A program made the translations under genes and the position numbers. Below the pieces are notes generated by a model. It had not been told where the DNA came from and ran no database searches. It saw only the letters and a list, made by a program, of their open reading frames with translations. Shown in pieces: positions 54,838-54,925 of a stretch of DNA of 54,925 nucleotides (its first letter is position 1; every line of letters starts with the position of its first letter). Source of the DNA: Tannerellaceae bacterium (GTDB lineage Bacteria; Bacteroidota; Bacteroidia; Bacteroidales; Tannerellaceae); NCBI GenBank assembly GCA_021201865.1, contig JAJQEE010000029.1, positions 1-54,925 on the forward strand, given 5' to 3'.

Positions 54838-54925
54838 TTGCGAAGGGTGATTGGCGAAGGTTGATCTTTGTCTCTTAAGTCCCGCAGGGACGGCACATAG
54901 TAGCCTGGGATGCAAATCCCAGGTC
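54838..54925 (+). repeat. Third partial hairpin-array copy, cut by the window edge
   Basis: Same orientation as 49014-49102 in region B: it carries GTCCC-GCA-GGGAC and CCTGGGA-TGCAAA-TCCCAGG with the same spacing, preceded by TGATCTTTGTCTCTTAAG. It begins directly after the pyrH terminator and runs off the right edge. Confidence 0.8.

Overview
The window reads as a chromosomal segment from a Bacteroidales bacterium, most likely near Parabacteroides/Tannerellaceae. That placement rests on protein content and promoter style, not on a database search. Supporting signs are TAnnTTTG -7 boxes upstream of many genes, few Shine-Dalgarno sites, type IX secretion genes (porU, porV, porW/sprE), a class I fumarase, and Bacteroidetes families such as DUF4625, DUF4834, DUF6377 and DUF4434. 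I see no phage, plasmid, insertion sequence, CRISPR array, rRNA or tRNA gene.

Layout. Positions 1-9000 hold a type IX secretion cargo protease of trypsin type, fumarase, polynucleotide phosphorylase, a thioredoxin-fold lipoprotein, greA with a terminator-bearing leader, a HIT protein and a candidate small RNA. Positions 9100-13700 hold a PspC/PadR pair, two small exported proteins and a LytS/LytR-type two-component system. Positions 13800-19860 form a plus-strand run: aroA, an unknown membrane protein, a metal ABC permease and porW/sprE. Positions 19863-21213 are gene-free and filled with hairpin repeats. Positions 21200-35230 hold birA, mmcQ, yraN, a small ribbon-helix-helix-like protein with tadA, then a long minus-strand series: rex, FAH hydrolase, porU, porV, ispF, SUI1, an AddA-like helicase, psd, pssA and DUF4834. 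Positions 35300-43720 carry a six-gene minus-strand sugar cluster: ROK regulator, AGE epimerase, exported FAD oxidoreductase, DUF4434, MFS sugar porter and exported phosphoesterase. Positions 43780-48580 hold DUF2461, a patatin/beta-barrel protein and a BlaI-BlaR1/TonB pair. Positions 48620-49925 are a second hairpin-repeat region. The end carries a GH36 alpha-galactosidase, a divergent DUF6377 regulator, pyrH and the start of a third repeat copy.

Two things stand out. First, the two gene-free regions are mosaics of short palindromes and share about 700 bp in opposite orientation, so they bracket about 27.6 kb as inverted repeats, and a third copy begins at the right edge. Stems differ between copies by paired changes, so the folded form appears to be what is kept. 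Second, five genes are broken by six single-base frameshifts, each repaired by adding one base, four of them in runs of six A/T or seven G/C. This looks more like homopolymer under-calling in the assembly than true gene decay, though phase variation is possible, especially at the G7 tract of the BlaR1-like gene.

The control regions also carry signal. Palindromes overlap the predicted promoters of padR, rex, blaI and the sugar operon, consistent with self-control or local repressor control. yraN and the gene diverging from it have -7 boxes only 5-6 bases from their ATGs and may be leaderless.
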